DNA from: a virus
Strand: one strand, 5' to 3'
Length of the DNA: 39,771 nt
Virus record (IMG/VR): IMGVR_UViG_3300046535_000998
Location: 1 to 39,771 of that record
This document shows positions 16,265 to 22,779 of the stretch, piece by piece; the first letter of the stretch is position 1; every line of letters begins with the position of its first letter. The notes under the pieces were generated by a model. The model was not told the DNA's origin and searched no databases. It saw nothing but the letters and a program-made list of their open reading frames with translations. The position numbers and the translations under genes are program-made.

Positions 16265-16338
16265 AGCCCCCACTAGGATTCGAACCTAGGACCGCCGGTT
16301 TACGAAACCGGAGCTCTGACCATCTGAGCTATAAGGGC
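16265..16338 (-). tRNA. tRNA-Thr(CGT)
   Basis: Acceptor GCCCTTA/TGGGGGC, D arm GCTC...GAGC, anticodon stem CCGGT/ACCGG, loop TTCGTAA giving CGT, T arm CTAGG-TTCGAAT-CCTAG. First gene of the tRNA operon. Confidence 0.92.
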
Positions 16339-16341
16339 AAG

Positions 16342-16383
16342 CCCTCGCGATTCGAACCGCAAAAGCGGGAATCGAGCGAGGGG
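16342..16383 (-). other. tRNA-like hairpin in the tRNA operon leader
   Basis: Seven-base arms CCCTCGC and GCGAGGG enclose a second stem ending CCGC-TTTT-GCGG; the 3' side carries GCGGTTCGAATCGC, a T-arm-like motif. It looks like a tRNA remnant lacking D and anticodon arms, or a processing/attenuation hairpin between promoter and first tRNA. Confidence 0.45.
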
Positions 16384-16456
16384 AGACTATCGCGGACGCG
16401 TACCGCCTCGGTTGGCGCGAGGGGTGAGTGTCAGGCCCGCCTGTCTCTGGAATAGA

Positions 16457-16474
16457 GAGAACCCAAGGCATTCC
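16457..16474 (-). promoter_or_regulatory. Phage promoter motif 1 (tRNA/late operon)
   Basis: Minus strand GGAAT-GCCTT-GGGTTCTC. It lies 119 bases ahead of tRNA-Thr, with no stop or terminator before the late genes other than tRNAs, so it could drive the tRNA and late operon. Confidence 0.65.
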
Positions 16475-16496
16475 TGCTACAGCGCGAGGGGCGCGC

Positions 16497-16592
16497 GGTG
16501 TCGAGTTACGTTGGCGAGGTGTTTTTGAGTTTGCTATAGGTATTTTACTCACGTACAAACTAGAAATAGAGAGAGAACCGACACTCGACACC
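16497..16592 (-). repeat. 96-base repeat, copy A
   Basis: Matches 35479-35574 at about 84 of 96 positions with no gaps. Ends are the inverted repeat GGTGTCGAGT / ACTCGACACC; the interior is AT-rich on a GC-rich background. Minus strand carries CGGTTCTC (half of the phage promoter motif) near its start, and a full motif lies 23 bases further downstream, exactly as in copy B. Confidence 0.9.
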
Positions 16593-16611
16593 GTCAGGGG
16601 CCCGAAAACGC

Positions 16612-16638
16612 CAAAAGACGCCCCGAAACGGGACGTCT
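16612..16638 (-). terminator. Terminator after the integrase operon
   Basis: Minus-strand stem AGACGTCCCG / CGGGGCGTCT with loop TTT, followed by TTTTGG. It separates the integrase transcript from the tRNA promoter. Confidence 0.8.
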
Positions 16639-16673
16639 AATGGATTAGCTTAGGGTTACCTTAGTGATTCAGG

Positions 16674-16841
16674 TCACTTAGGGTTGCCTTGCTCGTACAG
16701 CTTGGCGCGCATTTCCGCTGCCCGCTGTTCGAGAATCTCCAGCAGTCGGCTAGCGGGCATGTCCGGCTCGTTCGCTGTGATCTCTTTGATTCGGTGGCTC
16801 ATGTCCATGTACATGGCGCACTCAATGGCGAGCATGTTCAC
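16674..16841 (-). CDS. Small protein co-translated with the integrase
   Basis: 55 residues from GTG 16841, overlapping the integrase stop as GTGA. Helical, Met-rich start (MNMLAIECAMYMDMSHRIKE) then SRLLEILEQRAAEMRAKLYEQG. Translational coupling suggests a role linked to integrase, but no family is recognised. Its 3' end contains two copies of CTTAGGGTT-N-CCTT about 28 bases apart (plus strand, 16649 and 16677). Confidence 0.6.
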   Translation of the reverse strand: MNMLAIECAMYMDMSHRIKEITANEPDMPASRLLEILEQRAAEMRAKLYEQGNPK

Positions 16842-18589
16842 GCGGCGGCCTCCTCGGCCTTGGTGTGCACCCAGTCAATCCGGATGCGGCGCGACAGTTC
16901 TTCCAACGTGCGTTTCTGCCCACCCTGGCGCGGAGCCTTGTGCAGCGTGATCCGGGCAATGAACAGTCGCAGGAACACGCGCCGCTCGGTCACGCTGGCG
17001 TCATGCCACCAGGAACCGGGGCCGATGGGGTCCGCGTTCGGATCGTCGTCCCGTACCCATTCCGCGATCGGCAGCGGGGGTGCCGCTTCCTCCTCAAGGT
17101 CCGCGAGACGGTTCTCAACGGCCGTCAGCCGGCCTGCGAGCGTCTTCTCTGACCGGAGGAACCGAGCGCGTCCCACAGACGTGCTGTAGCCGCCTGCGTC
17201 GCGGTCGTCGTACAGCTCCTCTAGTGCTGCAACGACCTCGGCCCGCTCCGTCACGATGCGCGACCGCTCAGCCGCCTTGTCTGGCCGTTCGTTGGCTCGC
17301 CCGAACCGCCGTGCCGCTTCCTGCAACACGTCGTATGTGTCCTCATCGCCCCCGCCGTTTTGGAGCAGTGCGAACACTCGGCCCGCAACGTAGTTGTCTA
17401 GGGCTCCCTGCGAGATGGACACGTTCCCCTCGTGCTGCCCCGGTTCGGGGTGGACGCGTGAACACCGGTACTGCTGGTATTGGACACCGTGGCGGCTTTT
17501 CATTCCGTGCGACTTGACGGCCTTACCGCATTCGCAGAATGCGATGTTGAGGCCGGTCACCAGGGCTTGCCCCCGGTCGATTCGTTCGCCGTCCCGCTTG
17601 CGCGTTTGCATCCACTGCTGCACTGCGTGCCAGTCTTCCGGCGAAATGATCTCGCTGTGCAGCTTGAGCGGCATCATGGTTTCGGGGTCGCGCGCTAGCT
17701 TGTAGCCGGTTACCGTCGTCCCCTGCTTTCCGTCCGCGCGGGTGGCGTACTGCGGCTCTGCCCCGTACCCAGCAATGCGGGGATCCTTGAGGACGCGCCG
17801 GATCATCTGAGCTGCCCACCGGCTATCGCTGAATTTCTTGCCGACCGTCTGTCCACGGGTCGGAATTCCTTGCGCGTCCAGCTTCGCAGCGATTCCGGCG
17901 ACCGTGGCGCCATCGGGGCTTGCCCATTCGCCCTGCCCGAGGGGCTGCGCGACAATGTAGGCCACGATTTGCCGGATTACCGCCGCCTCGGACTCGTTTA
18001 CCGCGAGTTTTTGAACAACGACGGGCCGACCGTTCTCGCGGGTGACGGTGGTCGGTTCGAGCTTGAATCCGTAAGGGGCCTTTCCTCCCGTGTAGCCACC
18101 CAATTCCCGGGCGAGCTTCTTTGCACCGGAGACAGCAACGCTCTTGTTTCTGCTTTCCTGGTGCGCGGCGTCAAGTCGCATAATCAGGTGGATCAGATCC
18201 ATAAGGTTATCCTTACGGAAGCTGCCTTCATTCACGCTGACGATTGTTACGCCGAGGTTCAGCAGCTCGGAGACGACGGGGATAGCGTCTAGCGGGTTCA
18301 TTCGTGAGAACCGAGCGACGTAGTAAACAACAATCATGTTGATTCGCCCGGCGCGGCAGTCGTTGAGCATTTCCTCAAATTTCGGCCGCACCTTCCCATC
18401 GAATGCGGAAGTGCCCAACTCCTCGTCATAGGCCGTAATCTGAGTGGCGCCAAGGGAGCGGGCCCGATCAAAAGAACGGTCGCGCTGATCCTCGGTCGAC
18501 GCTTCCGACTGATTCGCCCTTTGTTCGGACTGTCGCGTATAGACTGCCGCGTGTATGTCCATACCCCGTACCGCCCCTGGTGTCGCCAT
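16838..18589 (-). CDS. int: Large serine integrase, phiC31 type
   Basis: Catalytic Ser lies in AAVYTRQSEQR. The resolvase domain follows phiC31 Int closely (GTSAFDGKVRPKFEEMLNDC, NMIVVYYVARFSRMNPLDAIPVV, FRKDNLMDLIHLIMRLDAAH). Recombinase domain GGYTGGKAPYGF... VLKDPRIAGYGAE; zinc ribbon CECG...C; coiled coil and end PIGPGSWWHDASVTERRVFLRLFI. ATG 18589 is chosen because a longer GTG 18652 frame would read through attP; ATG 18562 would put the active Ser at position 12, as in phiC31. It joins attP and host attB as a synapsed tetramer. Confidence 0.95.
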   Translation of the reverse strand: MATPGAVRGMDIHAAVYTRQSEQRANQSEASTEDQRDRSFDRARSLGATQITAYDEELGTSAFDGKVRPKFEEMLNDCRAGRINMIVVYYVARFSRMNPLDAIPVVSELLNLGVTIVSVNEGSFRKDNLMDLIHLIMRLDAAHQESRNKSVAVSGAKKLARELGGYTGGKAPYGFKLEPTTVTRENGRPVVVQKLAVNESEAAVIRQIVAYIVAQPLGQGEWASPDGATVAGIAAKLDAQGIPTRGQTVGKKFSDSRWAAQMIRRVLKDPRIAGYGAEPQYATRADGKQGTTVTGYKLARDPETMMPLKLHSEIISPEDWHAVQQWMQTRKRDGERIDRGQALVTGLNIAFCECGKAVKSHGMKSRHGVQYQQYRCSRVHPEPGQHEGNVSISQGALDNYVAGRVFALLQNGGGDEDTYDVLQEAARRFGRANERPDKAAERSRIVTERAEVVAALEELYDDRDAGGYSTSVGRARFLRSEKTLAGRLTAVENRLADLEEEAAPPLPIAEWVRDDDPNADPIGPGSWWHDASVTERRVFLRLFIARITLHKAPRQGGQKRTLEELSRRIRIDWVHTKAEEAAA

Positions 18590-18594
18590 GGTTT

Positions 18595-18650
18595 GAGTGT
18601 AGTCCCCTTTGGGAGCTAACTCAAAGGTTACCTCCGAAGCTGGACTACTC
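18595..18650. other. Candidate attP
   Basis: Minus strand carries GGTAACCTTTGAGTT (18618-18632), matching the centre of phiC31 attP as I recall it. Outer arms GAGTAGTCC and GGACTACACTC, and inner arms GGAG and CTCC, are inverted around it, giving the ~50-base imperfect dyad expected of a serine integrase attP. It sits immediately upstream of int. Confidence 0.82.
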
Positions 18651-18820
18651 ACAAGTTGGCCTCTGACCAGCAGGGACGCCCCGTGGTGATCATCGACGGG
18701 GCCTCGGCGTGACCCGCTCGTGACCCCGTATACGCCTCAAGGATGAGGCCCGGTTGCGGCCCTGTAGCGATCGGCTGCGCCCCCGTGCACCGGGCCTGGT
18801 CGGTGCGTACGGTCGGATGC

Positions 18821-19018
18821 ATGGAACAGCGCACCCTTACGAGCGGCGGGCCGGCTACGGGCTGCATTACCGACAAGCGGGCGGCAGTTGAGGAACTGCA
18901 CCGGCTCGCCCGGACGATTACGACAATGGGCCTGGTGTCGCTCGGCTATCGCGTACGGCTGCGCCCGTACGGGACGGGTTGGGCCGTATTCGTGACCGAG
19001 CCTGCGGGCGTGGAATAG
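18821..19018 (+). CDS. Small protein of integrative-element type
   Basis: 65 residues from ATG 18821. Polypeptide EQRTLTSGGPATGCITDKRAAVEELHRLARTITTMGLVSLGYRVRLRPYGTGWAVFVTEP; the end resembles short beta-sheet proteins of Streptomyces conjugative elements (recollection, not searched). High third-position GC. Four bases separate it from the next gene. Confidence 0.5.
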   Translation: MEQRTLTSGGPATGCITDKRAAVEELHRLARTITTMGLVSLGYRVRLRPYGTGWAVFVTEPAGVE

Positions 19019-19022
19019 ACCA

Positions 19023-19250
19023 GTGACCGCGCCCGTTGTGATCCCCGCTACTGCACTCCCCCGAAAGGCCCAATCCCCCATGCGCGACCGTTCCGCCATC
19101 ACGCTGCGGACGTACCGGGTTACGGCAGCCGGCGAGCGACGCGACCTCGCCCCGGAGCGTGAATTCCCGGGCACCGTTCCCGCCGACACTCCCCTGTTCC
19201 GCAACTCTCACCGGTGGGCACCGTGCGAATGCCCGCAGCACCGGGCGTGA
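19023..19250 (+). CDS. Small integrative-element-like protein
   Basis: 75 residues from GTG 19023, or 56 from ATG 19080. Contains RDRSAITLRTYRVTAAGERRDL, then ADTPLFRNSHRWAPCECPQHR. Similar small proteins accompany replication/transfer genes on Streptomyces integrative plasmids, from memory. A CxC-x2-H end could bind metal. Function unknown. Confidence 0.5.
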   Translation: MTAPVVIPATALPRKAQSPMRDRSAITLRTYRVTAAGERRDLAPEREFPGTVPADTPLFRNSHRWAPCECPQHRA

Positions 19251-19261
19251 GGCAGCAGTGA

Positions 19262-19301
19262 GCCCCGTACACATGCCACGGGGACGACATGTGTACGGGG
19301 C
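19262..19301. terminator. Bidirectional stem-loop between convergent genes
   Basis: Perfect 14-base arms GCCCCGTACACATG / CATGTGTACGGGGC with a 12-base loop, between a plus-strand gene ending at 19250 and a minus-strand gene ending at 19304. No T-run, so terminator or decay block. Confidence 0.65.
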
Positions 19302-19303
19302 CG

Positions 19304-19516
19304 CTAGGTGGTGCGCTGGATAGTGACCTTTGCGAAACGGCCATGCACCCGGATTTCATCGGTCCATACGCCCGCCGAGTGGAGAGCGTGCCGGATCATG
19401 TTCTTCTCGTCGTACTCGCCTAGGTTCCGCAGTGCTTCAAACAGCGCGTCCACAGAGCCGACGAATAGTTCCCGAGTTCCGGCTGCGGGCACGGTGACTG
19501 CCAGCCGGTAGGCCAC
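19304..19516 (-). CDS. Small protein, last gene of the divergent operon
   Basis: 70 residues from GTG 19516, one base after the previous stop. Sequence AYRLAVTVPAAGTRELFVGSVDALFEALRNLGEYDEKNMIRHALHSAG... EIRVHGRFAKVTIQRTT: beta-alpha pattern seen in small Streptomyces mobile-element proteins. Unknown function. Confidence 0.55.
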   Translation of the reverse strand: MAYRLAVTVPAAGTRELFVGSVDALFEALRNLGEYDEKNMIRHALHSAGVWTDEIRVHGRFAKVTIQRTT

Positions 19517-19517
19517 G

Positions 19518-19796
19518 CTAGGCGCCTGTCTGCTGGGCTTCCTCGGAGCCGTTGGTCGTGGGATCCGCCGTGGCCGTTTCCGGGCTCTGTACGGGCTCAC
19601 AGCGGGTGTGCGCGGGCATGTATCGGTCGCGCGGCGGGTGTCCGTCTCCCTCGCTGTCGAACATTCCGGACTGCACGCGGGCGTGATTCAGTGCCACGGG
19701 ATTTCTCCGGTTCTGATTGAGGGAATTCAGCAGGCGCGTACGGGCCCGTAGCCGCGCGAGGGTGGGCGACTCCGCCACCGGTTCGAGAGCACTCAC
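19518..19796 (-). CDS. Small protein, divergent operon
   Basis: 92 residues from GTG 19796, overlapping the upstream stop as GTGA. Basic N-terminal helix (TLARLRARTRLLNSLNQNRR) and a polar, low-complexity end (SPETATADPTTNGSEEAQQT). No family recognised; coupling supports translation. Confidence 0.55.
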   Translation of the reverse strand: MSALEPVAESPTLARLRARTRLLNSLNQNRRNPVALNHARVQSGMFDSEGDGHPPRDRYMPAHTRCEPVQSPETATADPTTNGSEEAQQTGA

Positions 19797-19951
19797 CGGG
19801 CCCCCACGGGTTCGGGCGCACACTTCGCCTCATGTTCGAGCAGCCGACGGAACAGGTCGGATTCCCGCGCCTCGGCGCCCATGCTGTTCCGCATCGTGTG
19901 CAGCTTCCGGCATGACCCGCAGGTGGGATAGTCGCTCGGCTCACTGGTCAC
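19793..19951 (-). CDS. Small CxxC...HxxxC protein A
   Basis: 52 residues from GTG 19951, coupled on both sides by GTGA overlaps. PTCGSCRKLHTMRNSM ... LFRRLLEHEAKCAPEP carries C-x2-C and H-x3-C, a likely zinc-binding fold. The same layout recurs in the gene just upstream, suggesting a tandem duplication. Confidence 0.6.
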   Translation of the reverse strand: MTSEPSDYPTCGSCRKLHTMRNSMGAEARESDLFRRLLEHEAKCAPEPVGAR

Positions 19952-20154
19952 CGGGCACCCCCGCGAGGGAAACGGCACTCTCCGGCGTGACGCTCGCGCA
20001 GTACCCGGATATCCGACAGCGCGGACTGGTCGAGTACGACACCGGGGCCGACGATCAGTTCCGACACCATGGCGTCGATCTTCTGGCACGCCGAGCAGTC
20101 CTCGGGTTCGGGGGTCGCTTCGCTGCGCCGTTCGGCGTGCACTGCTGCGGACAT
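19948..20154 (-). CDS. Small CxxC...HxxxC protein B, first gene of the divergent operon
   Basis: 68 residues from ATG 20154 with GGGAGG upstream. EDCSACQKIDAMVSEL ... IRVLRERHAGECRFPRG again has C-x2-C and H-x3-C. It is divergent from the GntR-like regulator across a 124-base region and so is a likely target of it. Confidence 0.62.
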   Translation of the reverse strand: MSAAVHAERRSEATPEPEDCSACQKIDAMVSELIVGPGVVLDQSALSDIRVLRERHAGECRFPRGGAR

Positions 20155-20183
20155 GTTGCCTCCCTAGGGCACCTCGCGAGCGT

Positions 20184-20193
20184 TCTAGTGCAC
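20184..20193. promoter_or_regulatory. Possible GntR operator box 1
   Basis: TCTAGTGCAC, nine of ten bases shared with the box at 20238, in the divergent intergenic region. Confidence 0.4.
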
Positions 20194-20237
20194 AACGCTA
20201 TGCATGCGGGCAGTGACGCGAGTACGTTTGCAGGTGC

Positions 20238-20247
20238 TCTAGTTCAC
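20238..20247. promoter_or_regulatory. Possible GntR operator box 2
   Basis: TCTAGTTCAC, 54 bases from box 1 and 32 bases before the regulator start, consistent with autoregulation. Confidence 0.4.
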
Positions 20248-20278
20248 TGACGGCACGTCAACACACAAGGGGCTGCGC

Positions 20279-21010
20279 ATGGCTGCCACGGGCAAGACGT
20301 TCACGCTCATTGCGGATCACTACCGCCAAGAGATCATGTCCGGGGACCTCAACCCGGGTGACCGGCTGCCGAGCAATCGGGAAATGACCCAACGTTGGGG
20401 CGTGGCGACCGCCACCGTGTCCCGCGCTCTCCAGCAACTCCAGGTAGAGGGATACCTCCGAACTTCCCCGCGCGGCACGTTCGTTGCCGATGAGGCAGCG
20501 GTCACGGCAAGCGGTAAGGATCGGCTCTTGCAGGTGCAGCGGATCCGGTCCAGCCTCATGGGTGGCGAGACTGCCAAGGTGGTCCGCGCGGAACTCGCCG
20601 TGCCGCCCCTGTACGTGCAAGACCTGTTCGACCTCGACCCCGGGGACCAACTGATCAGGCGCGAGTTCGTGGCCGGCCGGGGACGGCACCGCACCATGTA
20701 CCAGGGCGTCTACTACCCCGCGCACCTCGCGGCCCTGGTGCCCGATCTGCTCTCGACTGCGCCGAGCAAAAACGCGGGCCTGCTCGCCAAGATCCTTGAC
20801 GCAACGGGCCGGACCATCACGCACGCTCGGGACGACATGCACGGGCGGGCAGCAGATCAGCGCGAGGCGGCTCACCTCGGGATCCCGCACGGGGCGCCGA
20901 TCCTGGCGGGTGTGCATCGCTGGTCGGACGACCAGGGCGTGATCGAGTACGGGGAATGGTGCATTCCCACCCGCTTCACGATCGGGTACGAGTACAACCC
21001 GAGCAGGTAG
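20279..21010 (+). CDS. GntR-family regulator with UTRA domain (KorSA-like)
   Basis: 243 residues, ATG with AAGGGG upstream. Winged helix at ~8-75: ADHYRQEIMSGDLNPGDRLPSNREMTQRWGVATATVSRALQQLQVEGYLRTSPRGTFV. UTRA-type ligand domain ~95-240 (PGDQLIRREFV... YQGVYYPAHLAALVPDL... GAPILAGVHRWSDDQGVIEYGEWCIP). It is the only well-supported long plus-strand gene. Streptomyces integrative elements use such regulators (KorSA of pSAM2) to hold transfer genes off, so it may control this island or phage immunity. Its ligand is unknown. Confidence 0.88.
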   Translation: MAATGKTFTLIADHYRQEIMSGDLNPGDRLPSNREMTQRWGVATATVSRALQQLQVEGYLRTSPRGTFVADEAAVTASGKDRLLQVQRIRSSLMGGETAKVVRAELAVPPLYVQDLFDLDPGDQLIRREFVAGRGRHRTMYQGVYYPAHLAALVPDLLSTAPSKNAGLLAKILDATGRTITHARDDMHGRAADQREAAHLGIPHGAPILAGVHRWSDDQGVIEYGEWCIPTRFTIGYEYNPSR

Positions 21011-21019
21011 CCGGCTGCG

Positions 21020-21054
21020 GGCCCGGTCTACCCAACATGCGGGCGGGCCGGGCC
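21020..21054. terminator. Stem-loop between convergent genes
   Basis: Arms GGCCCGG / CCGGGCC around a 21-base loop just after the GntR stop and at the end of the converging minus-strand gene. No T-run. Confidence 0.45.
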
Positions 21055-21473
21055 TAGTGGCTCTTGCACGTCTTACAGCGTGACTCGTCCCCCATGAGGC
21101 CGAGGCGTTCCATTGCTGCGCGGGCCCGTGGCGGGATCTCTGACGGATCCTTGGGCCAGGCAAGCCACGGGGTATCTACGGGGCGGTAGCGGGCCGCCTG
21201 GTCGTCCCATGCCCATAGCCACTCGGCACGGGCTAGGCCGGATTCGATGCCCCGGGCCATGACGCGCCACCGGGTGTGCTTACCGGGCGCAATCAGGCGG
21301 GACATGATCGTTCCGTACGTTTTCATCGTGTGGCAGAGCTCTTGCGCTGTGTAGACGTGCTCTCGCGTGACAGGTGACTGACGGCACAGGGCCCAGGACC
21401 ATCCGCCGGTGTCGTTGTGGCTCGCGTACTCGAAATAGATTTCGACGGTGGGGGCGTCGAAAGACTGTGGCAT
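21054..21473 (-). CDS. Hypothetical protein of integrative-element type
   Basis: 139 residues from ATG 21473 (a longer frame to 21497 lacks a site). VEIYFEYASHNDTGGWSWALC... HVYTAQELCHTMKTYGTIMSRLIAPGKHTRWRVMARG, ending CKTCKSH. Sequence flavour and high GC match small genes of Streptomyces mobile elements. Function unknown. Confidence 0.6.
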   Translation of the reverse strand: MPQSFDAPTVEIYFEYASHNDTGGWSWALCRQSPVTREHVYTAQELCHTMKTYGTIMSRLIAPGKHTRWRVMARGIESGLARAEWLWAWDDQAARYRPVDTPWLAWPKDPSEIPPRARAAMERLGLMGDESRCKTCKSH

Positions 21474-21699
21474 GGGGTGACTGCCCAATCGTTGCAACGT
21501 ATGTACTGCTTGCGGTGGGTTGAACTCTACACGCGTCGATTGGCCGAGTATGTCCGATTACTGCCCAGTAGACTACACACGGTGACGGATGGCTGTCCCG
21601 GTATGTCCGTTTATGGGCGGCAGTGAGGCAGCCGGCTACGTGTCGGCGGTCACTCTCCGGGGTTACGAGTCACCGTTTCTAAAGTTCCGGTAACAACAC
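21474..21699. other. Non-coding gap at the junction of lysogeny and early regions
   Basis: Holds two copies of GTATGTCCG followed by AT-rich bases (21548 and 21601) and a TACTG-CC-CAGTA dyad. Promoters may lie here, but no convincing hexamer pair can be named. Confidence 0.35.
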
Positions 21700-21726
21700 A
21701 GAAAGGCCCCCACCGAAGCGAGGGCC
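21700..21726 (-). terminator. Terminator of the early operon end
   Basis: Minus-strand GGCCCTCGC-TTCG-GTGGGGGCC followed by TTTCTG, just after the 21734 stop. Confidence 0.8.
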
Positions 21727-21733
21727 GTAACTG

Positions 21734-21973
21734 TTAGGAATCTTTACTGTCTGCTAGCCGTTTCTCGAATGCGTCTGTCTCATCCCATCCGGCGACCACG
21801 TCCGCGAGCGATGCGACTAGCTCTCTCACAACGGCCTCGGGCAGGATCACCTCAACCGGCATGCCGGTAGCCGTGCGGGCCTTGACTGCGACCCGCCGAG
21901 GGCCGAGGGTGCGGGCCGTCCAAGTGCCCCCGCGCGCTGCCAGGCTCACAATCGCTTTCCAAGTGTCGGCCAT
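21734..21973 (-). CDS. Hypothetical early protein
   Basis: 79 residues, ATG with GGGGG upstream. ADTWKAIVSLAARGGTWTARTLGPRRVAVKARTATGMPVEVILPEAVVRELVASLADVVAGWDE: beta-strands then a helix, ending in an acidic tail. The layout (short beta part then VVRELVASL helix) recalls the small early protein at 24156. Function unknown. Confidence 0.65.
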   Translation of the reverse strand: MADTWKAIVSLAARGGTWTARTLGPRRVAVKARTATGMPVEVILPEAVVRELVASLADVVAGWDETDAFEKRLADSKDS

Positions 21974-22062
21974 TCTGCCCCCTTCCGAGGCTCTGAGCGA
22001 CCGCCTAGCGGCCTAACTAGGGCCGGGCGAGGCATTCCCCCACCCGACCCCCGAACGCGCCC

Positions 22063-22638
22063 CTACGCCCCGTAGTAAGCCTCAGCGTAAGCCTGCGCCG
22101 CCTTGTGATTCTTGAACCGCGCAACCGCTATCAGACCTTCCGAGAATCGCCCGGTGTAGAGATACACGCTCCCGGCCGGACCAACCACCTTGAACCCGCG
22201 CCCGTAGAACCATCCGCGCACCGCGTCGCCGTCCTGCTCCCAGTCGAGACCGGCGGATTCCCGCAACTCGGCCGGAGCGTGCGCCCGGAGAGTGCCCGTC
22301 CGGCGGTTCACCGTGCCGTACTTGCCGCAGTCCACGCACCCGCTCTTGATCTTCCGGGCGTTGAGGACACCACTGTTCGGGCACTCGTCCTGCTGCGCGG
22401 GAACCTCGGCGACCTCGGCGACCTCGGGAACCTCGGCCGTGGTGCGGACCTCAACGACAGCGATCGGGCGGAGCCGCGAGCCGCAGGAACCCTTAGCGGC
22501 GAGGTCAGCGGACGAGTGGAACGAGCCGACGAACACACCGTTTCCGTTGCTGTACACAGCGGCGTGCGTGTAAGTGCGGGCCGTGGTGCGGGTGTAGGTC
22601 TCGCCGTTGTACGTCGCGTAGTAAGTGACCTTCGCCAT
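22063..22638 (-). CDS. Hypothetical early protein with zinc-ribbon-like centre
   Basis: 191 residues from ATG 22638. N-terminal YYATYNGETYTRTTARTYTHAAVYSNG repeats Tyr/Thr; an acidic EVPEVAEVAEVP linker follows; then CPNSGV... SGCVDCGKYGTVNRRTG, a possible metal-binding site; the C-terminus is YGRGFKVVGPAGSVYLYTGRF... KAAQAYAEAYYGA. It is expressed from one of three repeated promoter-operator-leader cassettes. Function unknown. Confidence 0.7.
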   Translation of the reverse strand: MAKVTYYATYNGETYTRTTARTYTHAAVYSNGNGVFVGSFHSSADLAAKGSCGSRLRPIAVVEVRTTAEVPEVAEVAEVPAQQDECPNSGVLNARKIKSGCVDCGKYGTVNRRTGTLRAHAPAELRESAGLDWEQDGDAVRGWFYGRGFKVVGPAGSVYLYTGRFSEGLIAVARFKNHKAAQAYAEAYYGA

Positions 22639-22676
22639 TGCCTTGCCTTCCGTTCGTTCCTGCTGACGAGAGAGAC

Positions 22677-22704
22677 GTTATCGGCGTTTGTGACACCCGC
22701 GCAA
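22677..22704 (-). promoter_or_regulatory. Early promoter of cassette 1
   Basis: Minus strand TTGCGC-N16-GATAAC, with the palindrome copy 6 ending four bases upstream of the -35. The sequence between the hexamers is identical to that in cassette 2. Confidence 0.65.
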
Positions 22705-22707
22705 GTA

Positions 22708-22731
22708 GCAACGGGGAAATTTCCCTGTTGC
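22708..22731. promoter_or_regulatory. Operator-like palindrome, copy 6
   Basis: GCAACG-GGGAAATTTCCC-TGTTGC, adjacent to a -35 hexamer, the usual place for a repressor site. Confidence 0.75.
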
Positions 22732-22740
22732 TCGGACAGC

Positions 22741-22761
22741 AAAAAGGCCCCCGTAGGGGCC
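22741..22761 (-). terminator. Terminator
   Basis: Minus strand GGCCCCTACGGGGGCC then TTTTT, 19 bases past the 22780 stop. Confidence 0.85.
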
Positions 22762-22779
22762 CAAGTGCTGGTCAGCCGG

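Noticed and set aside
15536-16273. Several minus-strand short frames over the tRNA cluster
   Set aside because: They are translations of tRNA genes, with no ribosome sites.
18590-18652. Integrase start at GTG 18652
   Set aside because: It would place attP inside the coding region; nearer ATG starts keep the catalytic Ser at the expected depth.
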